A stretch of DNA of 64,000 nt. Source: Okapia johnstoni. Its lineage: Eukaryota; Chordata; Mammalia; Artiodactyla; Giraffidae. The position numbers and the translations under genes are program-made. Under the pieces are notes generated by a model. That model did not search any database and was not told where the DNA came from. It saw only the letters and a list, made by a program, of their open reading frames with translations. This document shows positions 11,609 to 24,911 of this stretch, piece after piece. How positions within the stretch are numbered: the stretch's first letter is position 1; the number at the start of each line of letters is the position of its first letter. Location: NCBI GenBank assembly GCA_024291935.2, contig CM044321.1, positions 57,654,985-57,718,984 of the forward strand, in the 5' to 3' direction.

Positions 11609-13687
11609 GACTCTGTAAAGCTCATGTGCATGTCGATTTGTGGACTCAAAATTGAGCGGCAAAATGATTTTGCTTCTTTCCGTGTTTTTATTTCTTGAAA
11701 GCAAAATTGGTATTTTTCTGTACTATAAGAATGAAAAGTTGAACTGTTACTATAATATTTTATCACCATGATAGTACCAGCACTAGTGCTAAACATATGC
11801 CATCCAGGAGTTGGAGCCATATGTTAGGCAGAAACTAATTGAATCTTATGGCTATGATCTTGTATTTGGATAAATATTTAGTTTTTGTGTATTTGCTAAA
11901 TCTGTAGTTCTTGCCATCGTGTAAGCTTTTAAATCACCTAAAAATAGTCCAGAGAAATGTGTCTCCTGCCTTTTTGATATTTTCTTGGTTGATTTGATTT
12001 TGCTCAAGTAATGAGATAAAAGTGCACACTGAGACAGATGGTGGACTTAAAACAGTGATAAAAAGGATTTGTTGTAACACATCTTTTATAATGTAGTGCC
12101 TAAAATTTTGCTTTCAGCTTCTTAACCCACTGATAATTCTTGCCATCACCACTTATACCAGTTAGTGGGAAGAGAGGATACTGACTTGACAGGAAAAAAA
12201 ACATTGTTAAAATTTTTATAAATAATTTTGTTTCAGAATTTTAGCACTGTCACAGTAAATTTTTTGAAATTTTCTTTTTTCCTTTCAGAGAACATCTCTC
12301 AGTTTTCTTGGGTAGGTTAACTGAAAATTTTTTTATCCCAGGCTGGCTGCTTTTAACCACCTGTATGCTTCTGAATGAACTCCCTCTTTTTCCATTTTGT
12401 CTGAACCCTCAAAAATCATTGACTGTTTAGGAAAAATTAACTGCTGGTTAACATTGGTTTCAATCAAACATAGGGGTAATTTACTTCTCCCAAATTAGTG
12501 ATATGCATTCAAAAAAACAGATTTAGGATTACCTTTTGATGTCGTCTGTGTCATCACTTTCCCCCTTTATATGAGTAACTGAAAACTGATTTATTTTCTC
12601 CTGCATTTAATAATTATGTTTTAATTTTTTAAGTTCTATGGTATAATATTGAGCATATTTTATTACTGATTAAGAAAAAATTTCTTCCTCTTTGGATTGA
12701 GAGGCTACAAAACCCAGAAAAGAATAGGGATGCATGATTAATATTCTCAACATCTTTTGTAGCTTTACTTAGGTAAAGAGTATTTAATTTATAATTGTAG
12801 TTTAGATTTATGGGTAATAGTTGTGTCTATTTAAAAAATATTTGTGTATTTTAATGTGTATATACCCAAGGCTTGTGCATCTTCTATTTTGCCTGTATTT
12901 TTAAAATACAGTTTGATGAGGTAACCTAAAGGTTTTGCTTTTTTAAAAAAATGTTCTTGGTGCATTTTTCTATGAAAATGAGTCTAGATGATGTCTTTGA
13001 GAATGATGTAGGGCTGTGCATATGATTTCCAATTTTATTAGCCAAGTGATCAAAAGATAAATGATTGCTTTCTTCCCCCGAGCAGTCTCTAGCAGACTTC
13101 AAATAAATTCACAATATTGTAAATCCAAAGGTTTAGAATGCTCTGCCTGCAATTCCACTGAGTCTTTTTCAGTGCTTCTGTTTATCACATTGCAAAAAGA
13201 AAAAGAAAAATGGCCCCTATGGATATCATGTCGAGAGCTGCTTGCTTGAAAGAAATGAATGACCAATAATGGTGAAAAACAGTTTTTTTTTAACCTGTAT
13301 TGGGAGCTTTTACTATTTTCTTAATATTTTGGCCTCATTTTATTTCAGAGTGTTATGCTGTGTCCTCTTTATCCCTTGATCTTATCTCCATCCTCCCACT
13401 GTGGTAGTTTTGCTTACCTTTCACATATACTTCATAAGTTTGTGGTGTAACCTATGGTCTTACATCAGGTTCCTTTGTAGGTGTCTTCCTTTGATATTTC
13501 CAATCACTTATCACCCACTACCAGGCCTTAGGCTTTTTTTTGTCAAGATAGAGAGTTGCATGTGTCATCTCTGGGGAGATGACAAGCTCAGAGGATGGTG
13601 AGCTATTAAGAGTGGGGATACAAAAGCAATGGGATGTGTTTCCTTCCTTCAAGTAGTTTACAGACTAGTTGGGGATACTAGACTAAC

Positions 13688-13727
13688 AAGAAATCCTTAA
13701 CAAAAGAAGAAGAAATCCTTAACAAAA
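13688..13727. repeat. Two-copy tandem duplication, 22-base period
   Basis: The 18-mer aagaaatccttaacaaaa occurs exactly at 13688-13705 and again at 13710-13727. It looks like a simple replication slippage product. Confidence 0.9.
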
Positions 13728-14116
13728 AAAAACAAGATGGCCTTATTAAATTATGTGGCAAGGACTGAATTTAAAGGAAAGTGAAGCTACTGAGGGCAGA
13801 AATGATCTTGGAAGGCGTTCAGAAGAAGTCAAACTTGAATCTTAGGAAGGATTTCAGGATCGAGCAAAAGGAAAGACGTTCAAGGAGACCAGTCTGAGGG
13901 GGTAACTATCAGGAGGAAGAAGAAAAGAAGTTAAAGTCAAGATTTTGGCTAAGCGCTATGACATGGTCAAGAAAGGAATAGGCAGGGCTGAGCAGGACAG
14001 TTTGGCTGTATCATTGTGAAGCCATCACTGGAAGAATGCTGCATCTTTGACATATTAATAACTTAAGCTTTATGTTTGAGGAATAGCTTATATATTTTAT
14101 ATGTGTGTGTTTATTA

Positions 14117-14290
14117 AAGCTTAGATCAGGGATCAGCGGACTTTCTGTAGAGTGCCAGATAGCTAATACTTTAGGCCTTGTGGGCCACTTACAGTCTCTG
14201 TTGAATATCCTTTTTTATTTGTTTTCTTCCAATCGCAGAATTTGACAAGCAGGCCTACTTTGCTGGCTATTGGCTAATAATCGGCTAGTT
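14117..14290 (+). mobile_element. hAT-like non-autonomous DNA transposon relic
   Basis: The phrases 'tttctgtagagtgccagat' and 'actttaggccttgtgggcca' match a common mammalian hAT-type family also seen at 18315-18506. I am not certain of the family name. The right end is degraded. Confidence 0.55.
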
Positions 14291-15584
14291 AATTGTCCAT
14301 ATAGCACATAATGTGAGCTGCCTTACATCATTTGTGTACATGGTTGTTTTGTGTGTTTTGAGTATCATTTATGTTTTTCCATATGTTATAATAAAAATAA
14401 AGAGAACATGCAGAAATAACTTCTATTGTAATTGTTATTTTGTGACCAGACTTCTAGCAACTGGCTAGACTGAGTCTCAGAACTAGGAAGTGAAAATAGC
14501 TACTCCAGGGCTTGATTTAGAAGCTGTGTAAGGTTAAGTATATCAACTGCCTATTCAGGTTGTGCATATTTTAAACTACAGCTGGCATTTTAGAAGCCTT
14601 GGCTAGGGTGCGGGTGGCCTGTAAGTGACAACTGGGGAGCAGGCAGCAGGAAACATTGTTTTAAAAGTAGTTTAGGATGAGTTAGTGAAGAGGACAGTTG
14701 CGACATCCCTCAGTAACTCCAGGAGTCACTGTGCTATAGAATAGTCTAATAATTGACATTTACATTGATGAGCTTGAGTCATCAAGAAAAGATTGTATCA
14801 CATGTAGATTGAGGCAGAGAAAAAAGACGTAGAAGTCTCTTTTAAAATATTTTCATTATGATTGTTTAAAGATAAGCTATAGTGATTTAAAGGGTAAGTA
14901 TCAGTTATTTTGAAAATTCCTCTACATGAAATATCTCTTTTGGAAGTTTCTAAATTTATAGGTGTGTGTTTCTAAGGCAGTTCTTTTTCCTTCAGCATGT
15001 TGTGTTTCATGTACCATTACCAGATAAATAGTGGTGCTTCAGGTTATGGTTGCATGAATAAAATTGGCTAGGGTTACTCTATTTTGTCTTATCAAGAAAG
15101 TAAGAATATAGCATGAGAGGGTTCTTTGAATCAGTAGGTATTAGTAAATACATTCTGTATGTCAGAGATAGCATTAGGTGCTGGAAAAAGTAAAGATATA
15201 TAAGATGGAGAGCTGTCTGGGTAAAATCAATGGAGTTTCTTTTTTTCTTCTTAAAGACATTAAAAGCGGACAAACCAACAAAACCCCCAAACTGAAGTTA
15301 ACTTTTGCCCTTTTACTTATACTAGTATTTTCCATACTTTGTGTATGTGTGTACTGTTTTCAGTTTTAAGGCGTTATAGACCTTTTGAACTAAATTTCAA
15401 GCCTTCATGAATCACTACGTAATAAAAGTTCAGCTTTTTAAATTTCGCTTTAAGGAGAAATTAACGATTCACTCTGCCACCCTGCTTTTGTCAGTATTTG
15501 AAACAGCTTCATTATTCCAGCTGTTTCCGTTTCCTAGATAGGAGATAAAGTACTTTGGATCTTGTTCCAACTTTACCCTTATTA

Positions 15585-15715
15585 GCCATATGATTTCAGA
15601 TTAGGTTGTTTTTTTTTTCGGTCTTAGGTTCCCAGTTCTTAAAATGGAGAGTAATATATATCCTGTCTTCCCCATAGAAATATTGTGAGCACCCAAAGAG
15701 ATGTTGGAAACCATG
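15585..15715 (+). mobile_element. MIR fragment
   Basis: Degraded MIR core on the + strand: 'cagttcttaaaatggagagt' followed by 'aatattgtgagca'. Strongly diverged. Confidence 0.5.
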
Positions 15716-16747
15716 ATGATATTAAAGTACCATATGTTTTTACATTAATACATTGGAAGCAATGCAGCCTTTTTTTAGTAAGACAGAAATCATGAGTTCA
15801 AGCTTTATCCTCCAAAGTTCTGTAAATATTAGTATTCCAGTAAACATTTAGTTTACTCAAAACTTTTAACTGCCTTCTTGGCAAAGAGAGTGCACATTTT
15901 AAAAGCTTTCTTTCCATTCTTATTAATCTTTCATTGTCCCTATCCAACGCCTGTGTTCCTCTTTGCAAGAGAATACTGATCTATTCCAGGGAAATTCAGC
16001 TAGTCTTTCCGCAGTGGGATAGAACTATGCAAAAGTGAATTCCTTATGTGTTTTTTTTTTTTTTCAAGTGATGACTATTTCTGTATGTATAATAATAAGA
16101 TCCACTTGAACTCTGACTGGAAAGTTGATTATATTTTTTTAAATCCTATATAGACTGCCAGATATGTGGTGGTACTCTCATTTTACAGATGAAACTATTC
16201 TGATTGACTTCCATCTCCTCCTGCCTCACTTCGTGAGATTGCTTATGTGCTAGTTGTTAGAAATACAAAATAAGTATGATACGTGCTTTGAAATAAACCT
16301 TGGTGTAAAAGATCTCTAAATTTGATAGATTGTTAATCAACCTCAATCAAAAATGTTTGAAAGTTACTGTGTTCTGCTTTCCTTCTTCAAAATCCACATT
16401 TTAGCATATATTTGAACAGAATAATTTGAACAATTTAAGTGATTTCTTAGTGAAATCCAATTCCCTAGTGAGGAAAAAAATTCTGCCTTCTTCTCTGGCA
16501 GTTCTAAACAGATGTTTAAGTACATTTTAAAGCACAGTTAAGACTTTTCTTTAAAAAGTAATTATATGCTTTCTTTGCAGGAATAGATGTCAAATACAAC
16601 GGTGTACTTTTGTTGAGTTCTAGCTTGCAGGGAGTAGTGATTTCATATACTTCAAAATCCATTTGTCTTAAGATTGGCTTAAATAAAAATAGTGAAGATG
16701 TAATTTTAATTTGTGATTTTATTATGTTTTTATTCTCTAATGTTAGT

Positions 16748-16985
16748 TTCGGGTGTACAGCAGAGAGATCAGTTATACACATATCTATTCTTTTTCAAAT
16801 TCTTTTCTCATTTAGGTTGTTACCGACTACTGAGCAGTGTTCCCTTGCTGTACAGTAGGTCCTTGTTGGTTGTCTATTTTGTATATAGCAGTATATACAT
16901 GTCAATCCCAAACTTCATTGTATCTCTCCCTCCCACCCTTCCTGTCAGTAACCATAAATTCATTCTCTTAAGTCTGTGAGTCTTT
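16748..16985 (-). mobile_element. L1 3' end, artiodactyl type
   Basis: On the complement this reads as the L1 3' region, with 'ctgtacagtaggtccttg' and 'gtctattttgtatatagcag' visible on the + strand. The same family's terminal unit appears in + orientation at 56757-56860. Confidence 0.7.
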
Positions 16986-17442
16986 TTTGTGACAGTCATT
17001 CTCAATCACAGTTTCATTCTTAGACTTGATTTTTTTCTATGTAATATTTTCATTTGCAATATATATTTTCCCTTACATTTTAGATAGTAGTTTATGAAAT
17101 ACATTTTTGTTTCTTCTGTATTAGGACAAGCTCTTTCCAATACTTCAGATCATTATTCCTCAAATGCCATAGTGTGCTAGCAATTAGATTTTTTTATCAA
17201 TTACTTGAACCTGACCACAACTGGTCTAATGTGTGTGATGGAGTAGACTTTGGGTAAAATATGTGGGCAGCTGTCCCTCTAGTTCACCTTCAGGCTGCTT
17301 CCAGACTATTCCTTCAAAAATACAAATTTATTCAAATCATTGCTCAGTTTTAGAAATTAAACTACACTACAGTTCCTACTGCATCAATTATAATGTATTC
17401 TGTCTTTATCTTAGAGTTTGTGCTCCGATGGTGTCCTGTGAC

Positions 17443-17645
17443 TGGGCTTCCGGGGTGGCTCAGTGGTAAAGAATCTGCCTGCAATGCGGGAGATGCAGGT
17501 TTGGTCTCTGGGTCGGGAAGATCTCCTGGAGAAGGAAATGGCTACCCACTCTAGCATTCTTGCCTGGCAAATCCCATGAACAGAAGAGCCTGGCCGGTTA
17601 CAGTCCATGAGGTCTCAAAGAGTCGGACATGACTTAGCAACTAAA
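17443..17645 (+). mobile_element. Bov-tA SINE
   Basis: A full-length copy from 'gggcttccggggtggctcag' to 'cggacatgacttagcaac', with a CAA-rich tail. No clear flanking duplication. Confidence 0.93.
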
Positions 17646-17764
17646 CAACAACAAATTGTTTGACTATATCATTTCCCACCACTTGCCAACTTTGTAGTAT
17701 AAACAGCATGTATTTTACGTTAGGCAGGTATAGGTGTGTTTGTTGACTTCTTCCCTTACTGGCT

Positions 17765-17900
17765 GTTATGAACATGAACATATTACTTTACCTCAGTTTC
17801 TTCACTTTAAAGAGGGGTAATACAGGGATCTGTCTCCTGGAATTAGCTGTTATAGGGTTTAAAAGAAAGAGCCTATTTAACATGGCAAGTGAAATACTTG
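17765..17900 (+). mobile_element. MIR fragment
   Basis: MIR + strand core: 'ttacctcagtttcttcac' then 'aaagaggggtaatacagg' and 'ggtttaaaagaaag'. Confidence 0.6.
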
Positions 17901-18314
17901 CCGTGGGATACTTACATCTAGACCTTTGATAGGCATTTCTGATCACTGTTAGGGGATCCATTCACTTACGTATCTATCATTTTTTAAAAAGGTTAAATGT
18001 TCTGGATACTTAGAACATGAAATGTCACAGAAATCAACATTGTATTCCTTTCGTATAGCAATTCACACACTTGGATGAGAGAGAAAGGCATATAAAAATA
18101 TTTTTAAATGAAAAGTAAATAAAATACCTCTTCTTTTGTCTCTCTTCTCTCGTGTGAATTCTTTCTGTAGTCTATTACTGAACTGCCGTATGTTTCCACA
18201 GTGTGCTCAGAATATCATGAATGTGTATGTAGTGTGCCTGTCTCATCTGTTAGACTGGACTCTGTGAGTTTGAAGAGTAATTCACAGGTTGGAGTTTTGT
18301 TTTGTTTTTTTCTG

Positions 18315-18506
18315 TAAAGGAGCAGATAGCAAGTATTTTAGGCTTTGTGGCCATATGAACTCTGTTGCAACTACTTAACTGTGGTTTAGGAGCCTTAAAA
18401 ATAGCCATAGATAAATTATAAACATTGGATATAACTGTATTCCAATAAAAGCTGGCAGGAGGCCAGATTCAATGCACAGGTCTTAGTTTGCTGACCCCTG
18501 TAATGC
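18315..18506 (+). mobile_element. hAT-like non-autonomous DNA transposon relic
   Basis: Well-preserved family features: 'tctgtaaaggagcagatag', 'attttaggctttgtggcc', 'tccaataaaagctggcagg' and the end 'tttgctgacccctg'. Same family as 14117-14290. Confidence 0.7.
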
Positions 18507-18589
18507 TGCATACCTTTTGGCTGGCAAATGTAAGGCACTCAGTAAATGATAATAATTATTTATGTATTAAATGGTGTCTGTATTCTGTA

Positions 18590-18795
18590 TACTATTGTAA
18601 ACAACTTTATATATATTAGTTTACTTAATCCTTAAAATGACTCTTTGAGGTAGATATTATTGTCATCATTTTTAAAATGAAGAAACTGAAGCACAAAGAA
18701 GTTAAATAACTTACTTAAAATCATATAACTAGTTAGTGAAAGATTTGGGCTTTGAACCCAGGTATCTGACTCCAGAGCCTAGCTTTGAATCATAC
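18590..18795 (-). mobile_element. MIR
   Basis: Complement of MIR with 'cttaatccttaaaatgactc', 'gaggtagatattattgtcat', the 'gaagaaactgaagcacaaag' core and 'tttgaacccaggtatctgac'. Confidence 0.85.
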
Positions 18796-18819
18796 CAATT
18801 CTGATATGTAGAATTCCAG

Positions 18820-20640
18820 GAGTGTCATATTGATTCAGTATTAGGAAATATATTAATGTAATTCACTATATTAATAGGTTAATGGGGAAAAGTGTATGTT
18901 TCTCTCTTTGGTGCTAAAAAAAATCATTTTCTAAAATTCAGTTATCCCTGACAACTTTTTATCAACCAAAAATAATCTTATAAAGAGACTCTACCAGAAA
19001 CCTGTATTAAATGTCATAGTGAACTATTAGAAGTACTTTCATTAAAAGAAAGGAACACTGGTCAAAGTCTTAGCCAGTACATTAAGAAACAAGAAAAATA
19101 ACCTCTAAATAATGGGGAAGAGGAGTGAGGTGGAATATATTATGGTTACTATTTGCAGTTGATATGATTATCTACTTAGAAAATACAAGTCAGGCAACAG
19201 AAAATGATTTGAATCAAAAAGAGATTTCAGTAAACCAAGTGGCTATCAGATAAACTTAGAAGATTCATTATCTTTTTTATAAACCAGCAATAACCAACTG
19301 TGAAAAACAGTAAGAAAAGTAGAAGCCTAAATTATAAAACACTTAAGAAATTTTTAGAAATATGTTGCACCAGCTGAAGAAAAAAAGTACAAGAAGATCT
19401 TAAACTGATAGAAAAATAGCATATTCCTGAATGTGAGAACTTAATTACCAAATTAATCAGTAAAGACAGTGTAATCCTAATTAGAAATCCAACAGAATTT
19501 TTAAAATGGGATTTGACCAACTGATGTTTCAAGTTTTGAGAAGGAAAGTGCACCAGAATGGACAGATAAGTTTCAATATGAAGCATAACAAAAGGGAATT
19601 TACCCATCAAAGATAAAAAACATACTGTAAAATTATAATTATTAAAATAATAAGAGTTTGGAGTAAGAATGAGCGTGTTGATCAAAGGAACAGAATAAGG
19701 AATTCAGGAGGAGCTCCGTGGTTACAGAAGAATTTATTATATGGTAAACAAGTGAGTAATGGAAGAGCTAGTCTGTAAATGATGTCAGACAATTGGCTAT
19801 CCTGTTGAGGTAAAGATAGTTAAGAACTCACTTTGTGGCACTCTCAAAACTAAGTTCCAGTTGGACTAACTACATTCAGTAAGTAAAAAATAAAATAGCA
19901 AAAATTTTGGAAGAATTGAATTTTAAAAAAATTTTGGGGCAGTGAAAGCCATTTCAAATGAGATGTCAAACTTAAATGGCATTAAAAAAGACAAGCAGTG
20001 GCCTGGGCTAAAATATTTGACATATAATAGACAAAGTTAATATTCAAGGTAAACAAGGTGTGCCTACAAATCAACCTGGTAGAAAATGAGAAAGAATGTA
20101 AGTAGGAAATTCATAGAAGTAGAACTATAGCCTATACAGTTTTGAAGAGATACTCAAACACACCAATAATAAGAGAAATTCAAAACATCAGTGAGATATT
20201 TTTAAATCTTTGCTAATTGCAAAAATTGGAAAACCTTAGCTAAGTATCAAATTGGAAAATAACCACTCAAAGTGTTGAACAGAGTATGAACAGTTTTATC
20301 TTTTTAGGGTGAAAATTAAGCTGTATCTATCAATTTTCAAAGTGTATACTTCTAAACCAAAAGTTTCATTTCTGTGTATCTATAATACAGAAATAATACC
20401 ATAGGTTCATAGAGAATATTACATGATTTTTCCTTGAAGAAAGGGAACTACATGAAGAAAGATGAAAGCATGTTGTGCTCATCATTGGAGTAAATCATAG
20501 TATACCCTCCTGGTAGAATATTAGACAGTCATGAAAAAGGACAAAGTAGATACAGATACACTTCTTTAGAAAACTCTTAAGACATTTTACATGAAAAAGC
20601 AAGACACTCACCAGTACACACAGTTACATTTAAACCACTC
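18820..20640 (+). mobile_element. Old L1, end of ORF2 and 3' UTR
   Basis: Recognisable L1 ORF2 remnants include 'cagttgatatgattatctac' (degenerate reverse-transcriptase region) and 'tatcagataaacttagaag'. A 3'-UTR-like part follows at 20290-20560 ('agaatattagacagtcatg'). Many stops and indels; no coding capacity. Confidence 0.75.
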
Positions 20641-20655
20641 CCCTAAACCTCATAC

Positions 20656-21067
20656 AGGCTTCCCAGGTAGTTCAGTGGTAAAGAATCTGCCTGCCAAGCA
20701 GGAGACACTGGTACACAGGCTTCAGTAGTTGTGGTTCCCAGGCTCTAAACCACAGCCCCAGTAGTTATGAAACATGAGCTTAGTTGCTCCATGGCATATG
20801 GTATCTTTGCAGACCAGGGATCGAACCTGTGTCTCCTGCATTGGCAGGTGAACTCCTTACCACTGAGCACCAGGGAAGCCCTGGCTGTGTCAGGTCTTAG
20901 TTGCATCTTGCAGGATCTTTACTTGTGGTGCACAGACTCTCTAGTTGCCATGTGTGGGCTCAGTTGCCCTGTGACATGTGGGGTCTTAGTTCCCTGACCA
21001 GGGATTGAACTTGCATCCTCTGCGTTGCAAGGTGGACTCTCAACCACTGGACCACCAGGGAAGTTCC
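20656..21067 (-). mobile_element. Composite of tRNA-derived cetartiodactyl SINEs (CHR/Bov-tA type)
   Basis: A + strand SINE head at 20656-20720 ('ggcttcccaggtagttcag') is followed by two complement-oriented CHR-type units ending at about 20881 ('gagcaccagggaagccc') and 21067 ('ggaccaccagggaagttcc'). At least one nested or tandem insertion is needed to explain this. Boundaries are approximate. Confidence 0.75.
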
Positions 21068-22164
21068 AAATTACATACATTTTTAAGAGTCATTTTTCTG
21101 GAGTACCATTAACATCAAACAGGGTAATTGAATTAATTAGTCTTAGGAAAAATATAATCTAAAATCATGTACTTATTGTTAAATCTGTGAAATGTTTAAG
21201 TTTCTGGTAAGAAATAAGATGATCTTGCATAGTGATTCCTGTGACTTTCATCTCGTTAAGTTTCACTGCAGGGGGATTTTAAAATGCTCCCCTTCCTCTT
21301 TTTTAATATAATGTAGTCAAGTTTAGAAAAAATCCAGATTGGAAAAATACATTTTAGGATATCAGTTCATAAGATGAATTAGTAATTTGGATAAAAGTCC
21401 AAGTTCAGTCAGAATTTCTTGAAATTTCGGTATTTAGATAGTTTATTACAGCTGGATGTGACTCGGTAGTTGCCTTGAGAAGTTGTGGCTTCTCAAGACT
21501 ATTCATTTTTAAATCAGAAATTTTGATAAAAGTGGTATAACCATACCCACATTACAAAACAGTTGAAGAAATAGAGAAAAAATACTGTAATTCCACTATC
21601 TTAATATAGTTGCTACTGTAATTTTAATATTTTTACCTAATGTTTTTTCATATGTATATTTTCAAGTAATCCTAAAATGTAGATTTAAATGTACTAAATC
21701 TGTCTTGGAGTGTATAAGAGTCTTGTGATTTCATTTGTGGCCTTGGAATCCTGTAATTTTTAGTTTCATTGATTTAAACAAGGCAAAAGACCAAAAAAAA
21801 TTAGATTTCTCAATCTATTAATAAATGTACATAATTTTCCTATGTGTCTGTCAGCTACACTCTGGCTGTAATCCAAGTAGGATCCTTCTTTGTATTTTCC
21901 CACATACTTTTTGAACAAGTAGAGCTGAAGTTTCAAACCCCCGGCCAAGCTTATTTCATGAGTTATCTACCTTGGCTTCTAGGTCTCGACTGTTATCATT
22001 ATGACAGCAGCATCATTAAAATAGAACAAATTCATGTAGAATGGATGGCTGTTAATAAGAAAGTTAGGAAGAGAAACTTAGATAAAATGTATGCACAAAG
22101 AGACTGGTACAGTTTCAGAATTATGACAGGGACTGAGTGAGAAAACAGTACTGTTTCTAAATCT
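21068..22164. other. Intron 1 stretch with nothing recognised
   Basis: AT-rich. A possible very old L1 remnant around 21530-21680 is too diverged to call. The open frames at 21766-22140 show no domain. Confidence 0.4.
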
Positions 22165-22558
22165 AGTAGTGTTGTAACTGAATATCTCCTCCCCCCACCC
22201 ATCCTCACAAATTCATATCTTGAAGCCCTAAACCTCAATGTGATTGTTTTTGGAGGTGGAGTCTTTGGGAAATTATTAAGCTTAGATGGGGTCATGAGGC
22301 TAGAGCTCTCATGATGGATTCACTAATATTATTCACTAATAATAAGACATAGAAGAAGGCAGAGCTTTCTCTCTCTTAGCCATGTGAAGATACAGCAAGA
22401 GAGTAGCCATTTGCTGAGGCCAGGAAGAGGGCCCTCACCAAGAATCTGTGCTGGCACCCAATCTTGACTCTCAGCCTCCAAGAACTGTGAGAAATAGATG
22501 TGTGGTGTTTAAGCCACCCAGTCTATGGTATTTTGTTCCAGTAGCACAAGCTAAGACA
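22165..22558 (+). repeat. MaLR-type LTR, 5' copy
   Basis: MaLR-like LTR features on the + strand: 'attcatatcttgaagccc', 'ctctcttagccatgtgaag', 'gaactgtgagaaatagatg' and 'aagccacccagtctatgg' (22513-22530). It pairs with the similar LTR at 24912-25274 in the same orientation. Confidence 0.75.
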
Positions 22559-22675
22559 GTAAGTGGTATGATAAGTAGAGTGCAACGGTAACGTATTTAT
22601 CTAAAAATGTGCAAGCGGCTTTGGAACTGGGTAATGAGTAGAGGCTTGACAAACTTTGATGTATGTGCCAGAAAA

Positions 22676-22728
22676 AGGCGTGCTGCAGTCCACGGGGTCG
22701 CAAAAAGTCAGACGCAACTGAAAGGAAC
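22676..22728 (+). mobile_element. Bov-tA 3' fragment
   Basis: About 50 bases of the BovB-derived 3' end ('cacggggtcgcaaaaagtc'). It sits at the left edge of the block that interrupts the MaLR internal region. Confidence 0.8.
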
Positions 22729-23013
22729 TAAGGTCCCTAGTGCAAAGACTGGGCTGGGGAGAAGCAAGGGCAATTTGACCCATGTTCCTACTTGGAGCAC
22801 CTACTTGGAGAAGGGGCGGGAGCAGTGGGGAGCAGTAAAAGGCACTGTTTCTCTAACATTTTGGTCTTTGAATTACTCCCACTTGTCTCCCAGTGGTCTT
22901 TGAATTACTCCCCAGTAGAAGAGCACTAAGCCCAATCAGGTAAACCTTGCAAAGAGGACAAATAACCCTTGGACCCACAGTAACTTTGACTCCTCCAAGA
23001 AAGAAATGATGAG

Positions 23014-23190
23014 AATGAACATTCACTGAGATCCTACTATGGGCTAGATGTGGTCCTAAGTGCTTCGTATATAATGTTAAGTGATACAGGCAGCATTCCT
23101 GTGAAGTAAGTAGTGTTCTCATTTCAGTATGAGGACACTCCAGCTCAGAGAAAAAAGCAACCTGCTCTAAGTCACAAAGAACTTACTTGT
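23014..23190 (-). mobile_element. MIR within the MaLR interruption
   Basis: Complement MIR with 'attcactgagatcctactat', 'aagtgcttcgtatataatg' and 'agtatgaggacactccagc'. An ancient repeat inside a younger LTR element implies that a piece of older genomic DNA was moved there. Confidence 0.75.
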
Positions 23191-23552
23191 CAATCACTTG
23201 TTGCACCATCCAGCACAGTGAGAATAGAGCACTAAGCAGTCTCACCCAGCTTGGTTTTCCTCCCCATGAAGTGTTTTGGAAATTTGTAGAATTTATCTTC
23301 CAGTTTAGCCACTACGTGTTGATATACATATCAGGTTATATTCTTTACATTTCTCTTTCATATGACAGGTGGTATTTCACGTTTATTTTTTATTATCTGT
23401 ATAGTTAGATTGCATTACCTGTGAATTTCACTTCAGAATAGGAGAGGGATATCTCAAAATATGTGATTATATGAAGGGAGGCTCTGAGTCTGAGGAACCT
23501 GAGAACCACTGCGCTAACTAGTTACTCCCAGGTTCATGGAGAGTTGACTAAG

Positions 23553-23596
23553 TTTTGCAGGCAAAGTCTACCGACTGAGCCACCAGGGAAGCCCGA
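23553..23596 (-). mobile_element. Bov-tA/CHR head fragment
   Basis: About 40 bases of tRNA-like SINE head on the complement ('gagccaccagggaagcccg'). It marks the right edge of the MaLR interruption. Confidence 0.75.
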
Positions 23597-24827
23597 ATTG
23601 TTGTTAAGGGACTGCTTGTGGCAAATAGAGCTTAGAAAGAAGAGAGGAGAGCTGGAGGAGAAAAGCTCCATCATTTTAGAGAATTCGTAAATAATCATGA
23701 ACAGAATGTTGGTAGAAATATAGACTGTAATGGCCATTCTGATGAGGTCTCAGATGAGAATGAGGAACTTGTTATTGGACAATGGAGAAATGGTGATCCC
23801 TGTTATAAAGGAGTAGAGAATGAGGCGGTGTTGTGTTCGTGTTCTAACATTTTGTGGAAAGTGAAACTTGTGAGTGATAAAATTAGATATTTAACTGAGG
23901 AGATTTCTAACCAAAGTGTTGACGGGGTGGCTTGATTCCTTCTGACTGTGTATAGAAAAATATGAAAGGAGAGAAATGAATTGAAGAAGGGTTTGTTAAG
24001 CAAAAAAGAACCAGAAGTTAAAAGTATTTGGAAAATTCTCAGCCTATCCAGGCTGCAAAAATGAGAAAGCACCTTCAGAAGAAAACACCAAGAGTGTGGC
24101 TCACCAACCATTTAGTAAGGATATTAGTGTGGACCTGAGCCAAGAACCTAATCAGCATCTCAACAGAAGCTAGGAAGAGATGGAATTATACCATTAAAAA
24201 CACTGCCAGGTGGGGCTAAAGGGCCAGGTGTGAGATTCAAGGAAGCAAGGAGAGTGCAATGAAGGAAGGCTTTAAACATGTGTTATTCTTCAAGAATAGA
24301 CAAGTATCCCAAAGGTGACTCAGGGTCATCAGGGCTGCTACTACCACAGGTTCAGAGTGCACAGGCCTGAAGGGCAGGGTACCTCCACCTTGATTTCACA
24401 GAATGGGACTTCTGCTCTACAGAGTCACGTGGGCAAGACTCTGCCAAGTGAAAGGAATGTCTGTGGAAGTGATGGCACATCCCTTAGGGTCCAGAGGGCA
24501 GAGCCTGGAACCAAAGATATTCTTATTCTCTGGCCTGAAAATCTAATGGTATTTGCCTTGCTAGATTTTGAACTTCCTTGGGACCTGTCACTCTTTTCTT
24601 CTGATTTCTTCCTTTTGTAATGAGAATATCTATCTTATGCCTATTTTACTGTTGTAGTTTGGAAGCATGAAACTTAACAGGTTTCACAGGTTCACAGTGG
24701 GAGAGGAATTTTGTCTCAGGATGAATTGTACCTCAAGTCTCACCCAAATCTGATTTAGATGCAATTTTAGACTCTATGTTGAAATGGGTTAAGACTTTTG
24801 TGGCTATTGGGATGGAATGAATGTGTT

Positions 24828-24831
<4 letters not shown>

Positions 24832-24858
<27 letters not shown>
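24832..24858. repeat. (TG)n microsatellite
   Basis: About 13 uninterrupted TG units near the 3' end of the MaLR internal region; likely length-polymorphic. Confidence 0.95.
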
Positions 24859-24911
24859 TTTAATTTACATGAAAAGAGGATATGAATTGGGGGAGCAGGG
24901 GCAGAATTTAG

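Larger units (their letters stand above)
22559..24911 (+). mobile_element. MaLR internal region, interrupted
   Basis: Directly after the LTR comes 'ctttggaactgggtaatgag' (22619-22638), typical of the 5' part of MaLR internal sequence. After an interruption, 'gatgaggtctcagatgagaa' (23741-23760) and 'gaacttccttgggacctg' (24570-24587) continue it in the expected order up to the second LTR. No coding capacity is left. A foreign block at about 22676-23596 separates the first two parts. Confidence 0.65.
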
